A stretch of DNA of 64,000 nt from Devosia sp. 2618 (GCF_040546815.1 NZ_JBEPOO010000001.1:1488001-1552000), one strand, 5' to 3'. Positions 40,086-48,885 are shown, counted from the first letter of the stretch. Program-made: numbers and translations. Notes: generated from the sequence alone by a model not told the origin.

Positions 40086-41441
40086 ATGACAGATTTTGAC
40101 GACGACGAGGTCGCCCACAAAGGCGGCCCAAAGGCGTTTATAGACCAGCGCGAGCACCCAACTCGCGTTGGCCTGGTCGTGCCCGACGTGCGCGGACATT
40201 TCTCCCAGCATTCGCTTGATGCGCGACAGGCCGAGTTCGAAGGCCTGGCCGGAGCTATCCATCTCGACATCATTTTTTCCGAAGTGATGAAGGTGCGCGA
40301 GATCAAGCCGGCCACCTTCATCGGCGGCGGCCACACCGAAGCGCTCGCTGAGCGCGTCAAGGCCGACAAGATCGACCTTCTGCTGGTCGATGCGGCTCTC
40401 TCCGCCATCCAACAGCGCAATCTGGAAACCGAGACCGGGGCCAAGGTGCTCGATCGCACCGCCCTGATCCTTGAGATTTTCGGCGAACGTGCAGCCACCC
40501 GCGAAGGCGTGCTGCAGGTTGAGCTGGCGCATCTCAACTATCAGAAGGGGCGTCTCGTGCGCTCCTGGACTCATCTTGAACGCCAGCGCGGCAGCGGTGG
40601 CAGCGGTTTCATGGGCGGCCCGGGTGAAACCCAGATCGAAAGCGACCGTCGCCAGATCATGGACCGGATCGTTTTCCTTGAAGACCGGCTCGACAAGGTC
40701 AAAAAGACGCGCGCGCAGCAGCGTCAGAAGCGCGATGGCACGCCCATCGTTGCACTTGTCGGCTACACCAATGCCGGTAAATCCAGCATTTTCAACGCCC
40801 TGACGGGTTCGGAAGTGTTCGCCAAGGACCTGTTGTTCGCGACTCTCGACACCACGGTCCGCAAGCTGGCACTGCCACACGGCCGCGAAGTCATGCTGAG
40901 CGATACGGTGGGTTTCGTCGCCGACTTGCCGACCGATCTCGTGGCCGCCTTCCGCGCCACGCTGGAAGAAGTGCTGGACGCCGACGTGATCCTCCATGCC
41001 CGCGACATCGCCAATCCGGACCATCCGGCGCAGGCGCTGGACGTGCTCAAGGTGTTGTCAGAGCTGGGCGTGTCCTCGGAAACCATTCCTGTCATCGAAG
41101 TCTGGAACAAGGTTGACCTGGTGCATCAGGACGATCTGGTTGGCACGACGCCGGCCGGCAAGGTGGTCGCCGTGGTGCAGGCGTCGGCGCTGACCGGGCA
41201 GGGGCTCGATGAGCTCAAATTGGCCATCGAAAAGGCGCTCGGCGAACAGAGCCGCACCTATCATGTCCATGTGCCGCACACAGCCGGTCAGGATATCGGC
41301 TGGCTACACGCCCATTCGGAAGTCATTTCTCGCGACGAGCCCACCGAAGCGGGCTCAGGCTTTGTCGTGCGGGTCGAGCCGCGCCACAAGACGGAGTTCC
41401 TCGAACGCTTCAATGGCCGTATCGAAAGCTCGGACGCCTAG
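40086..41441 (+). CDS. hflX: GTPase HflX
   Basis: A 451-residue ribosome-associated GTPase. The N-terminal HflX domain contains G-G-S-G-F-M-G-G-P-G-E-T-Q-I-E. The G domain has G1 G-Y-T-N-A-G-K-S-S (about 226-234), G3 D-T-V-G-F and G4 N-K-V-D. HflX rescues stalled ribosomes after heat stress in other bacteria. It is cotranscribed with hfq. The 3' end overlaps the convergent mazG by 4 bp. Confidence 0.96.
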   Translation: MTDFDDDEVAHKGGPKAFIDQREHPTRVGLVVPDVRGHFSQHSLDARQAEFEGLAGAIHLDIIFSEVMKVREIKPATFIGGGHTEALAERVKADKIDLLLVDAALSAIQQRNLETETGAKVLDRTALILEIFGERAATREGVLQVELAHLNYQKGRLVRSWTHLERQRGSGGSGFMGGPGETQIESDRRQIMDRIVFLEDRLDKVKKTRAQQRQKRDGTPIVALVGYTNAGKSSIFNALTGSEVFAKDLLFATLDTTVRKLALPHGREVMLSDTVGFVADLPTDLVAAFRATLEEVLDADVILHARDIANPDHPAQALDVLKVLSELGVSSETIPVIEVWNKVDLVHQDDLVGTTPAGKVVAVVQASALTGQGLDELKLAIEKALGEQSRTYHVHVPHTAGQDIGWLHAHSEVISRDEPTEAGSGFVVRVEPRHKTEFLERFNGRIESSDA

Positions 41442-42247
41442 GCTTTATCGGCCGCGCGAACTTCATTCCAATAGCCGTCGAGCCTCTCAAGGCCGGCGGC
41501 TTTTGGCTCTATACCGTCCTCGCGGCAGCGTTGCTCGACATAGTGGAACCGTCGGGTGAACTTGTAATTGGCATCGCGCAGCGCAGCTTCCGCATCGACA
41601 CCGGCGTGCCGCGCCAGATTGGTCACGGCAAACAGGAGATCGCCGATTTCTTCCTGAATCGCCGCCTGATCGCCCGACGCCTGCGCCTCGACGACCTCGG
41701 CCAATTCCTCATCGACCTTGGCCTTCACGGCCGCAAAGTCCGGCCAATCAAAGCCAACCTTGGCCGCGCGCTTGGTCAGTTTCCCAGCCCGTGCCAGAGC
41801 GGGCAAAACACTCGGCACATCATCAAGCAGGGAAGGGGCGGCGTCACCCTTCCGCTCGGCCTTCGCCGCCCGCTCTTCCGCCTTGATGGCCTCCCAGCGG
41901 CGTTCACTGGCAACAGAGTCGCCAGCATCGACATCACCAAACACATGCGGGTGACGTCGGATCAACTTGGAGGTAATGGCGAAAATCACATCGCCGATAT
42001 CGAAGTGTCCGGCCTCGCTGGCCATCTGTGCGTGATAGATGGGCTGCAGCAGCAAATCGCCCAGTTCCTCACGCAAATCCCCAAAATCCTGCCGCTCGAT
42101 GGCGTCGGCCACCTCATAGGCTTCCTCGATCGTGTAGTGCCGGATCGTCGAAAAATCCTGCTCCAGATCCCACGGACACCCACCATCCGGATTGCGCAGA
42201 GCGGCCATGATTTCAATCAACCGGGAGATATCGCGCGAAGGCTGCAT
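41438..42247 (-). CDS. mazG: nucleoside triphosphate pyrophosphohydrolase MazG
   Basis: A 269-residue protein with two tandem MazG-type helical domains. The first starts C-P-W-D-L-E-Q and carries the metal-binding E-E-A-Y-E-V-x-D-A and E-E-L-G-D-L-L-L motifs; the second repeats a similar E-E-I-G-D-L-L-F pattern near residue 205. MazG hydrolyses NTPs and dNTPs to monophosphates and tempers (p)ppGpp-dependent stress. A 16-bp AT palindrome lies about 120 bp upstream of its ATG. Confidence 0.95.
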   Translation of the reverse strand: MQPSRDISRLIEIMAALRNPDGGCPWDLEQDFSTIRHYTIEEAYEVADAIERQDFGDLREELGDLLLQPIYHAQMASEAGHFDIGDVIFAITSKLIRRHPHVFGDVDAGDSVASERRWEAIKAEERAAKAERKGDAAPSLLDDVPSVLPALARAGKLTKRAAKVGFDWPDFAAVKAKVDEELAEVVEAQASGDQAAIQEEIGDLLFAVTNLARHAGVDAEAALRDANYKFTRRFHYVEQRCREDGIEPKAAGLERLDGYWNEVRAADKA

Positions 42248-42366
42248 GTCGGCTCGCTGGGGTCAGAATCGTGGGGTTGGTGGAGCTTATCAGCTGTGGC
42301 ATCGATTCCTCCGCCGAATACGGGGTTGGGAACGTCTAACTGAACTGAGTGGCGCTTATAGTTTCG

Positions 42367-42382
42367 CATAATATATATTATG
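42367..42382. promoter_or_regulatory. 16-bp perfect AT palindrome upstream of mazG
   Basis: CATAATATATATTATG reads identically on both strands. It stands out in GC-rich DNA and lies in the only spacer between the greA-like gene and mazG, both on the minus strand. It could be an operator for a dimeric regulator or simply an AT-rich promoter core. Confidence 0.4.
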
Positions 42383-42401
42383 GAACCGATGGGATTGCCT
42401 G

Positions 42402-42884
42402 TCAGGCGATCCTTATGATTTCCAGCTCGTGCTCGGCCACGCTGGCAAAGTCCCCGACGGCCTTGCCCATCAGCGACCGGGCGATTGGGGACACATAGGA
42501 GATAGACCCAGCCTTGGGGTCGGCTTCATCTTCGCCAACGATACGATAGGTCTGCACCCGCCCGTCGTCTCGGCTGAACGTCACCGTGTTGCCGAAGGCG
42601 ACGATGTCCGTTGCGGTTTGGACCGGAACCAATTGCGCCGTGCGCACGCGTTCGGCGAAGTAGCGCAGGTCACGCAGAGGATTGGCCGCCTGCCGGCGCT
42701 TTTCGTTGATGTCTTCGATAATCATCGCCGCATCATAGGCCGTGCGCGCTTCAACCAGTTGCTGCTCCAGCGCATCAAGGCCAGCCTGCGTCACTAGATT
42801 GGGTTCGGGCGAAATCGGGCGATCGGGAAGCAGGGTTTCCGAAGCGGTTTCGGCACTGTCTTCCTTGGTGAAAGCGACGCTCAC
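42402..42884 (-). CDS. GreA/GreB-family transcription factor
   Basis: A 160-residue protein with the Gre architecture: an N-terminal stretch of about 30 polar residues, a coiled coil (about 35-80; L-V-T-Q-A-G-L-D-A-L-E-Q-Q-L) whose tip contains E-D-I-N-E-K, and an FKBP-like C-terminal domain (I-V-A-F-G-N-T-V-T-F, then Y-V-S-P-I-A-R-S-L-M-G-K-A-V-G-D). It should bind the RNA polymerase secondary channel. The usual acidic D-x-x-E pair at the tip is partly kept (E57-D58 region), so cleavage stimulation is possible. It is probably a paralogue, since the main greA is usually elsewhere. GTG start. Confidence 0.85.
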   Translation of the reverse strand: MSVAFTKEDSAETASETLLPDRPISPEPNLVTQAGLDALEQQLVEARTAYDAAMIIEDINEKRRQAANPLRDLRYFAERVRTAQLVPVQTATDIVAFGNTVTFSRDDGRVQTYRIVGEDEADPKAGSISYVSPIARSLMGKAVGDFASVAEHELEIIRIA

Positions 42885-42957
42885 TCAACATCTCCATTTC
42901 GGTGCGGGCTTGGGGCATAGCCCCAATCTGTCTATCGTTGCAAATACCTGGCGGCGG

Positions 42958-43482
42958 TCAGCGGTTTTCAAGGCCGTTGGCCGCCCGTTGCTGCGGGATT
43001 TCTTCGCGCTGTGCTTCCACGCTCTGGCGAAAGCTCTCGAGCCCGGCACGTGTCTTGGCGAGAGCCGACGCATACTCGGCCTTCGAGGTTGTGCCGTTGT
43101 CGTTGGCCGCGTCCCATTCGAGTGCCCAATCCATGGCGGCGAGCCATTCATCGACATCGCCAGCGATATATTCGTCGATCGGGCGACCCACCTGTTCACT
43201 GAGTGCGTCGAATAGCACACGGTCATCGCGTCCAGCCGCTCCTTCGGCTTCGAGCAGGAAACGATACCGCAACTGGCCAGCATACATCCAGTTTGCAGCC
43301 CCCTGCCCGTCGCCGCGCTGGAGCAAGCGCGACGCAAGTAGATAGAGGGCTGCCGGGTGGAGATCTGCGGCCTGTTGTTGAAGTTGTTCGACGGTCAGGT
43401 TCTCAAAATTTGGGGTCTGCTGCGCCTGCGCTGCGCTCAACAGTGTGGTTGCAAGAAAGACTGCAAAAATCAGGCGTTTCAT
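42958..43482 (-). CDS. secreted/periplasmic hypothetical protein
   Basis: A 174-residue protein with a clear signal peptide (M-K-R-L-I-F-A-V-F-L-A-T-T-L-L-S-A-A-Q-A, cleavage after A-Q-A). The mature part is helical and mostly polar, with L-Y-L-L-A-S-R-L-L-Q-R-G-D-G and A-A-N-W-M-Y-A-G-Q-L-R-Y, which resembles a single Sel1/TPR-like helix pair. I do not recognise a family. ATG 43482 was chosen because it begins the signal peptide; the frame extends 44 codons further without similarity. Confidence 0.78.
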   Translation of the reverse strand: MKRLIFAVFLATTLLSAAQAQQTPNFENLTVEQLQQQAADLHPAALYLLASRLLQRGDGQGAANWMYAGQLRYRFLLEAEGAAGRDDRVLFDALSEQVGRPIDEYIAGDVDEWLAAMDWALEWDAANDNGTTSKAEYASALAKTRAGLESFRQSVEAQREEIPQQRAANGLENR

Positions 43483-43642
43483 GTCGACCTCCGGTTTTCC
43501 GATACTCCTAAGACGCTGATTGTGAAGGAAAATCTGATCCTCGGCTGCAGACAAAATGCATTGCGGCAGAAAATCCGCTTGCGGGTGTCGAATTGCGGGC
43601 GTTCCGTTCGTCATTGGATGAGCAATCTGAGGGAGGGTGGAT

Positions 43643-44866
43643 ATGGAAAGGAACTATGGCTGGGTCATCGTCGCTGCGGGCGCCTTGATCACGTGCATCG
43701 CGGCCGGGTCGATGTTCGCCTTGCCGGTTTATCTGCAGCCGATCTCCGATGAAACGGGGTGGACGCGCGCTGGTATTTCGGGCGCAATGACGATTGGCTT
43801 CATCGTCATGGGGGTTGCCGGGCTCTTCTGGGGCACGATCAGCGACCGCATTGGCGCACGACCGGTCGTTCTCATTGCCGCTGTGATGCTTGGCTTGGGC
43901 TTGTTCTTTGCCAGTCGCGCGTCCGATCTCATCCAATTCCAGATGGCTTATGGTGGGCTGATCGGGGCTGCGGGTGGTGCTTTCTTTGCCCCGTTGACCG
44001 CGACGACGCTGGCCTGGTTTGACAAGAACCGCAGCCTTGCCGTGTCGTTGGTTTCGATCGGCGGCGGTGTGGCGCCCATGGTGATCACGCCGCTCGCCAG
44101 CGTGCTGATCCAGGCTTATGGGTGGCGGAGTGCCATGCTGATTACTGCTATCGGTGCCTGGGCCATCATCATTCCAGCAAGTTTCCTGATACGGCGTGCA
44201 CCCGCGCTATTTGCGTCCCAGACGGTAGCGGCTGGTCAGCCTATAGTGCCGAGCGCGACGCGACCGTCCACCTTCACTGCCCTGCGTTCACCCAAGTTCT
44301 TTGTGCTGGCGGCGGTGTTTTTCCTGTGCTGCGCGGCCCATTCGGGACCGATCTTTCACACCGTAAGCTATGCCATGTTGTGCGGCGCTTCGGCGCTGGC
44401 CGCGGCAAGCATTTATAGCGTGGAGGGTGTAGCCGGCTTGTTTGGGCGGTTGCTGTTCGGCGTCGTGGCCGATCGGGTTGGCGTCAAGCGGGTGATTGTG
44501 GCGGGGCTGGCGCTGCAAGCGGTCGGGATCTACACCTACATTTACATCACACAGCTCACCGAGTTTTACATGCTCGCCGTGCTGCTGGGCATGGCCTATG
44601 GCGGTGTCATGCCGCTCTATTCCGTTCTGGCACGGGAGTATTTCGAGCCCCATGTCATGGGCACCGTGCTGGGCGGCATCACGATGACGTCGTCCATCGG
44701 AATGGCATTTGGACCGGTCGGTGGCGGCTGGATTTTCGATACTTTCGGGGACTACCACTGGCTCTATGTCAGCTCCGCCGCCATCGGTATCGCCGCGGCG
44801 GCCGTCGCTTTGGCGTTCCCGCCCCCACGCCAGCCCGACGCGTCAGGGCAACTCCAACCGGCATAG
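43643..44866 (+). CDS. major facilitator superfamily transporter (MCT/OFA-like)
   Basis: A 407-residue protein with 12 hydrophobic segments. The N-terminal Y-G-W-V-I-V-A-A-G-A motif and the loop 2-3 G-x-x-S-D-R-I-G-A-R-P signature (G-T-I-S-D-R-I-G-A-R) are typical of the oxalate/formate and monocarboxylate-type MFS group. A carboxylate substrate is plausible but not proven. ATG 43643 is preferred: GGGAGGG lies 5 bp upstream; a GTG at 43637 is the alternative. No operon partner. Confidence 0.9.
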   Translation: MERNYGWVIVAAGALITCIAAGSMFALPVYLQPISDETGWTRAGISGAMTIGFIVMGVAGLFWGTISDRIGARPVVLIAAVMLGLGLFFASRASDLIQFQMAYGGLIGAAGGAFFAPLTATTLAWFDKNRSLAVSLVSIGGGVAPMVITPLASVLIQAYGWRSAMLITAIGAWAIIIPASFLIRRAPALFASQTVAAGQPIVPSATRPSTFTALRSPKFFVLAAVFFLCCAAHSGPIFHTVSYAMLCGASALAAASIYSVEGVAGLFGRLLFGVVADRVGVKRVIVAGLALQAVGIYTYIYITQLTEFYMLAVLLGMAYGGVMPLYSVLAREYFEPHVMGTVLGGITMTSSIGMAFGPVGGGWIFDTFGDYHWLYVSSAAIGIAAAAVALAFPPPRQPDASGQLQPA

Positions 44867-44970
44867 TGTCATCAGGCGCGGCTGGCCTGGGGCGCACGAT
44901 CATGATGACGTTCACGCAATGGCAACCATAATGGCGCATTTTCGGGCGAACAGTCAGCGTGAGGTTACCG

Positions 44971-45141
44971 ATGGAAGACCAGGCGAAACGCCGTGCCTAC
45001 GAGATGTGGGAGGCCGACGGCCGCCCAGAGGGGTTGGATCAGCAGTATTGGTTCAAGGCAGTGTCGGAGATTGCATCCGCTGCTGCTGCCCAGATCAAGC
45101 CGGCCCGCAAGCGCGTTTCGCGGGCCAAGAAGGCTGCGTGA
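44971..45141 (+). CDS. DUF2934 small protein
   Basis: A 56-residue basic protein. The pattern R-A-Y-E-M-W-E-A-D-G-R-P-E-G ... Y-W-F-K-A matches DUF2934, a short helical domain of unknown function found often in Rhizobiales accessory regions. The tail is Lys/Arg/Ala-rich and might bind nucleic acid; that is a guess. Start at ATG 44971 with GAGG upstream. Confidence 0.75.
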   Translation: MEDQAKRRAYEMWEADGRPEGLDQQYWFKAVSEIASAAAAQIKPARKRVSRAKKAA

Positions 45142-45172
45142 GATTCAATAGCTCGGCGACGCTGTCGTCGGG

Positions 45173-45466
45173 CTAGAGCAGCCGTGGCCAGTAGACGTCG
45201 CTGTCGAAATCGTCCGGGATGGGCGACAGACGGGAGATGGCTTTGGCGGCAAATTCGACCTGAAGCACAAAGTGGCGGATGTCGTCTGGCATGGGGCGAC
45301 CGGTGATGAATTCGCGCGTACGCCACTCATCGACCTTGCATCCTCGCAGTCGCCGACGGGCTTCAGCTTCAACATCCTCAACGAGAATGGAGGCTGTTGC
45401 AGATGCCAACCCATGCCGTGCCGGCTCGGTCCATTCCCTGCTACCCTCGATGATCGCGAAACGCAC
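45173..45466 (-). CDS. small hypothetical protein
   Basis: A 97-residue soluble frame, M-R-F-A-I-I-E-G at the N-terminus, with an acidic/basic mixed helical middle (D-V-E-A-E-A-R-R-R-L-R) and W-P-R-L-L at the end. No family recognised. It fills the gap between the DUF2934 gene and the nucleosidase gene; competing frames exist on the other strand, so the call is moderate. Confidence 0.55.
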   Translation of the reverse strand: MRFAIIEGSREWTEPARHGLASATASILVEDVEAEARRRLRGCKVDEWRTREFITGRPMPDDIRHFVLQVEFAAKAISRLSPIPDDFDSDVYWPRLL

Positions 45467-45572
45467 TTTGATCCCCTATGACTAATAACTTGCCTCAGAT
45501 TGACACAACTCCCTTACCGAAGCGGTAACGAAGCGGCTTGGCAAGCCGCGCGGCCATGCTAGTTATGCACGC

Positions 45573-46154
45573 ATGACCATCCTCTATGTCATGGCTGCGG
45601 CCTCCGAATATGGCCCCCATCTGCGCGCTCGCATCACTCCATTGATGACCGGTATCGGCCCCGTCGAGGCGGCCGTTGCGGTCACGCGGCATTTGGCCGG
45701 TATGGCCACCCTGCCCGATCTGGTGGTTTCGCTGGGATCGGCCGGTTCGCGGACGCTGGAACAATGCGGCGTCTATCAGGGCAGCACCGTGTCCTATCGC
45801 GACATGGATGCCTCGGCGCTCGGTTTCCCCAAGGGACAGACGCCCCTGCTGGACCTGGCGCCGGTACTGCCGCTTTACACAATAGCCGGGCTGGCATCGG
45901 CCACCCTGTCGACGGGCGGCAATGTGGTGTCAGGTTCAGGCTATGACGGGATCGACGCCGATATGGTGGACATGGAAACCTATGCCACCCTGCGGGCCTG
46001 TCAGGCTTTTGGCGTTCCACTCATGGCCTTGCGTGGGATATCCGATGGCGCCGACGAGCTGTCCCATGTCGACGACTGGACGCGCTATCTGCACATCATC
46101 GATGAAAAGTTGGCGGCGGCTATTGATCTGATCGAGGCTTCTCAGCGGCCTTAG
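45573..46154 (+). CDS. MTA/SAH nucleosidase-family phosphorylase
   Basis: A 193-residue purine-nucleoside-phosphorylase-fold protein. Active-site residues of MTA/SAH nucleosidase can be placed: E12 near the N-terminus, E135 in D-M-E-T-Y-A-T (ribose contact) and D158 in I-S-D-G-A (base protonation). Glycine-rich G-I-G-P-V-E-A and S-L-G-S-A-G-S are present. It is shorter than E. coli MtnN (about 232), so it may be a subfamily; hydrolysis of MTA or SAH is likely. The 3' end overlaps the convergent membrane gene by 35 bp. Confidence 0.85.
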   Translation: MTILYVMAAASEYGPHLRARITPLMTGIGPVEAAVAVTRHLAGMATLPDLVVSLGSAGSRTLEQCGVYQGSTVSYRDMDASALGFPKGQTPLLDLAPVLPLYTIAGLASATLSTGGNVVSGSGYDGIDADMVDMETYATLRACQAFGVPLMALRGISDGADELSHVDDWTRYLHIIDEKLAAAIDLIEASQRP

Positions 46155-46470
46155 CCGCCTTCTTGTCGCGGCGCGACCGGCTCCAGGTCGTCCACTTGCG
46201 GGTGCCGCGCACGACGGCCGAATTGACCGGTCCCTGCAGGAACACCAGATCGAGCGCCAGTAGCAGCAAGCCCAGCGGCAGCATCCACAGGCCAAGCACC
46301 GGCAGAAAGCTGAAAATACCGCCAAGGACCAGCAGGATACCAAGCGGAATGCGGATCAGCCGCGCCTCTGGTCGACGGATGCGCTCCAAAAGGTTTGCCG
46401 CCGCCGTTGGAACACGACGCTGCAGGCGGTCGAACTGTCGATTGAGGCGGGCGTGGCTCTTTGGTGCCAT
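46120..46470 (-). CDS. small membrane protein, PGPGW-type
   Basis: A 116-residue protein with a basic N-terminus, two hydrophobic segments joined by a tight turn (about 42-80; I-P-L-G-I-L-L-V-L-G-G-I-F and L-P-L-G-L-L-L-L-A), and a Lys/Arg/Ala-rich tail. The hairpin resembles the PGPGW putative transmembrane family. Function unknown. The last 35 bp overlap the convergent nucleosidase gene, so the two transcripts are complementary at their ends. Confidence 0.72.
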   Translation of the reverse strand: MAPKSHARLNRQFDRLQRRVPTAAANLLERIRRPEARLIRIPLGILLVLGGIFSFLPVLGLWMLPLGLLLLALDLVFLQGPVNSAVVRGTRKWTTWSRSRRDKKAAKAAEKPRSDQ

Positions 46471-46654
46471 GGGTCATGTCCCCTCGGATGGCTTGGTCTT
46501 AACGTGTATGTGGAGCAGCAATGGCCAAGCTCCAAGGTGTGATCGCGTAAAAACTTACTTTGCGCCCCGAAATCTTGCTTCCCGTTGCATTGTCGGAACT
46601 TAGAGCAGGCTGCGGGAGTTGAGGCGGATAACACATTCTCTCGGAGCGTCAAAA

Positions 46655-46987
46655 ATGGCCACTTCTGCCAAGCGTACCCTCAAGACTATCGAACATGCTG
46701 GTGACAACGTGTCCGATGCTTTGTTCGACCAGATCGCCAGCCTGCGCAAAGAGATCGCGTCGATCAGCGAAGCCGTCAGCGACTATAGCGGCCACACTTT
46801 TGATGACGTGCAGCACAATGCGGTCGCCCTCGCCAAGGAAGTGCGCCATCAGGGCGCCGTGGTGGCGCGGCAGGTGAGCCGCCAGGCCAATGCCGCTGGT
46901 AAGGCCGTGCAGGAAAACCCGATCCCGGTGATCGTTGTGCTCGGCACGATCGCTCTGGTTTCTGCACTGATTTTCAGCCGCGACTAA
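46655..46987 (+). CDS. DUF883/ElaB-YqjD-like membrane-anchored protein
   Basis: A 110-residue protein: a helical, coiled-coil-prone N-terminal two-thirds (D-N-V-S-D-A-L-F-D-Q-I-A-S-L-R-K-E-I), then Q-E-N-P-I-P-V-I-V-V-L-G-T-I-A-L, the P-x-P plus single C-terminal TM typical of ElaB/YqjD proteins that tether ribosomes at the membrane in stationary phase. ATG 46655 with GGAG 10 bp upstream; an upstream GTG/ATG extension is unlikely. A short AGGGTT/AACCCT hairpin lies just downstream (about 47001-47016). Confidence 0.75.
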   Translation: MATSAKRTLKTIEHAGDNVSDALFDQIASLRKEIASISEAVSDYSGHTFDDVQHNAVALAKEVRHQGAVVARQVSRQANAAGKAVQENPIPVIVVLGTIALVSALIFSRD

Positions 46988-47093
46988 CATTGCGCTTTTC
47001 AGGGTTTATTAACCCTGCGAGGCAAGCCCGTCTTAAGGCTATTCGGGCATTTTCGGTCAAACTTGCATCAATGCAACAGATCGGAGATGCCCT

Positions 47094-47573
47094 ATGGCGC
47101 TTCCAAGCACTTCGCTTTTACGTTTTGCCGCCCTTGCCGTCGTGGCCACCAGCCTCGGTGGCTGCAGCTTTTTGGGCCTCAATTTCGGCATGGCGCAGCT
47201 CAGCGAAAAAGAATGCATGATGCGCGCCATGTATTTTGAGTCCAACCGCTCCAGCTCCGAAGGCATGCTTGCCGTCGGTACCGTCGTGATGAACCGGCTC
47301 AATGACTCGCGCTATCCAAAGACCGTTTGCGGTGTTGTCGGCCAGAAGAACCAGTTTGCCCAGGGCGTTCTGGTGCGCAAGATGACCGATAGCGGTGCCG
47401 TCCTTGCTTCCCAGACGGCCGACCAGGTGCTGCGCGGCGCACGTCATCCCGGCGTGCAGAATGCTCAGCATTTCCACACGGCCGGCCTGCGTTTTCCCTA
47501 CAACAACATGTATTACGTGCTCGAAGCCGGTGGTAACGAGTTCTACGAGAAGCGGACGCCTGGAACGTTCTAG
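47094..47573 (+). CDS. cell-wall hydrolase lipoprotein (SleB/Hydrolase_2 family)
   Basis: A 159-residue protein with a lipoprotein signal (L-G-G-C24) and a compact SleB-type hydrolase domain: C-M-M-R-A-M-Y-F-E49-S-N-R-S-S-S-E-G-M-L-A-V-G-T-V-V-M-N-R-L. In spore-forming bacteria SleB is a germination lytic transglycosylase; in alphaproteobacteria such proteins are thought to trim peptidoglycan. The N-R and Q-F-x-x motifs are present; E49 is the probable catalytic acid. Outer-membrane tethering is inferred from the lipobox. Confidence 0.9.
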   Translation: MALPSTSLLRFAALAVVATSLGGCSFLGLNFGMAQLSEKECMMRAMYFESNRSSSEGMLAVGTVVMNRLNDSRYPKTVCGVVGQKNQFAQGVLVRKMTDSGAVLASQTADQVLRGARHPGVQNAQHFHTAGLRFPYNNMYYVLEAGGNEFYEKRTPGTF

Positions 47574-47585
47574 TTCCAGCGCCCC

Positions 47586-48059
47586 TTACTTCGCCTCAAC
47601 CAGTGCGCGGCTCAGGAAGAAACCGTGGCCGTCTTCGCGTGCGCAGCTTAGGCCTCGCCGTTCCGAGAGGCACTGGAATGACCCGAGCTGGACCACATGG
47701 CCATATCCAAGCTGTTGATCGAGCGAACAACAACCGGCATCGCCCACATTGCGCTCGATAATGCCCTTGCCCTCACTGCTCAGAATTGCGCGGACATAGT
47801 TCGGCTCAACCCGGTCGCACTGGATTTCGGCTAGTGCATTGAGCGTGCTGTAAGTCGATGTGCCGCCTTCAGGGGTATAGATGCAGCCGATATTGCCCGA
47901 TGGCGTGACGAATGCCGTCTGGCCGTCGTCATCGGGATAAAGCTGTTGCATTTCGAAGGCTTTGGCGGGTACTCCCAGCAACACCGCTACGGCGGCGACT
48001 GCGACGAGGATGAGCGAGTTGCGGACGAAAGTGCGACGTTGGCGATTGGTGGTGTGCAT
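47586..48059 (-). CDS. exported DUF6636-like protein
   Basis: A 157-residue protein with an N-terminal signal/anchor (L-I-L-V-A-V-A-A-V-A-V-L-L-G-V-P-A-K-A) and a mature domain whose spaced cysteines and motifs, T-P-S-G-N-I-G-C, G-D-A-G-C-C, L-G-Y-G and L-S-R-A near the end, fit my memory of DUF6636. Function unknown. ATG 48059 is favoured by GAGGG 8 bp upstream; ATGs at 48065 and 48092 are alternatives. Confidence 0.7.
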   Translation of the reverse strand: MHTTNRQRRTFVRNSLILVAVAAVAVLLGVPAKAFEMQQLYPDDDGQTAFVTPSGNIGCIYTPEGGTSTYSTLNALAEIQCDRVEPNYVRAILSSEGKGIIERNVGDAGCCSLDQQLGYGHVVQLGSFQCLSERRGLSCAREDGHGFFLSRALVEAK

Positions 48060-48144
48060 ATCCATGGCCCTCATTGGCATTGCGATAGGCATGGTATGAC
48101 GGGTGGGCGCTGAACGACCTCGGAGTGGGCCGTTCAGCTACGGT

Positions 48145-48684
48145 TTAGAAATCGCCGCCAATATCGAAGCCGCCGTCGAAGTCACCGCCGTTGTCGACGT
48201 CCTGATCCGTGTCTTGATCGGCGTTATCGAAAGGCGTGATTTCTTCGGCGTTGGCGCCGGTGGTGAACATGCCGGCTATGGCGCTGCCGAGCAGCATGCC
48301 ACCGGTTACGCCCAGAGCGGTCTGGGCAGCACCGGCGAGAAAACCGCCGCCCTGGCCACGTTGCTGTGGTTGCTCTTGGCGGTCCCAAGGGCCGCGAGTG
48401 CGGGTTTGCTGCGTCGGAGCGGCGTCACCGAAGAGGCCGCCGAGAAATCCACCGGAGGGACGCGTGCTCGCCTGCAGCTGCTCAATGCGTTCCTGCGCCT
48501 GCCGAAGGGCTTCTTCCTGAACCAAAATAGTCTGGGCCATATAGTATGGAGCGGGTGGATAATCGCGCAACCGCTGCTGAATCTGCGCCTCGGCATCACG
48601 GTCCCGTGGAGAGCTGTTTTGAGCGACTTCCTCTATGCGATCGAACAGGCTATCTATCGCGCGTTGGTCCTGAGAGTTCGGCAT
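48145..48684 (-). CDS. DUF2076-family protein
   Basis: A 179-residue protein. The N-terminal half carries the DUF2076 pattern I-D-S-L-F-D-R-I-E-E-V-A, then a long helix with Q-T-I-L-V-Q-E-E-A-L. The middle is Gly/Gln-rich, followed by a glycine-zipper-like hydrophobic stretch (G-V-T-G-G-M-L-L-G-S-A-I-A-G) and an acidic D/G-rich tail. Role unknown; periplasmic ABC-type partners have been proposed for relatives but nothing here supports it. ATG 48684 has GGAGTG just upstream. Confidence 0.8.
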   Translation of the reverse strand: MPNSQDQRAIDSLFDRIEEVAQNSSPRDRDAEAQIQQRLRDYPPAPYYMAQTILVQEEALRQAQERIEQLQASTRPSGGFLGGLFGDAAPTQQTRTRGPWDRQEQPQQRGQGGGFLAGAAQTALGVTGGMLLGSAIAGMFTTGANAEEITPFDNADQDTDQDVDNGGDFDGGFDIGGDF

Positions 48685-48885
48685 GTGTCCACTCCTTGAT
48701 CCGCTAGTATTCTCAGGAAATGGGAATCTAAGCACATCGTTGCAATAGTAAAACGACGCACAACACCAGTCTTCAATAACTGCCTCAATATTGCCACGAA
48801 GCGGACAAAACTTTGCCGCCTCTCGTGGGTGTAACGAGACCGTGAACGTCGGCATAAGTCGACGCCATTACAGGGAAAATTTTTC

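Noticed and set aside
42909..42925. TTGGGGC/GCCCCAA hairpin between the secreted-protein and greA-like genes as a terminator
   Set aside because: The stem is perfect (7 bp, 3-nt loop) but no T-run follows on the minus strand, so intrinsic termination is not supported.
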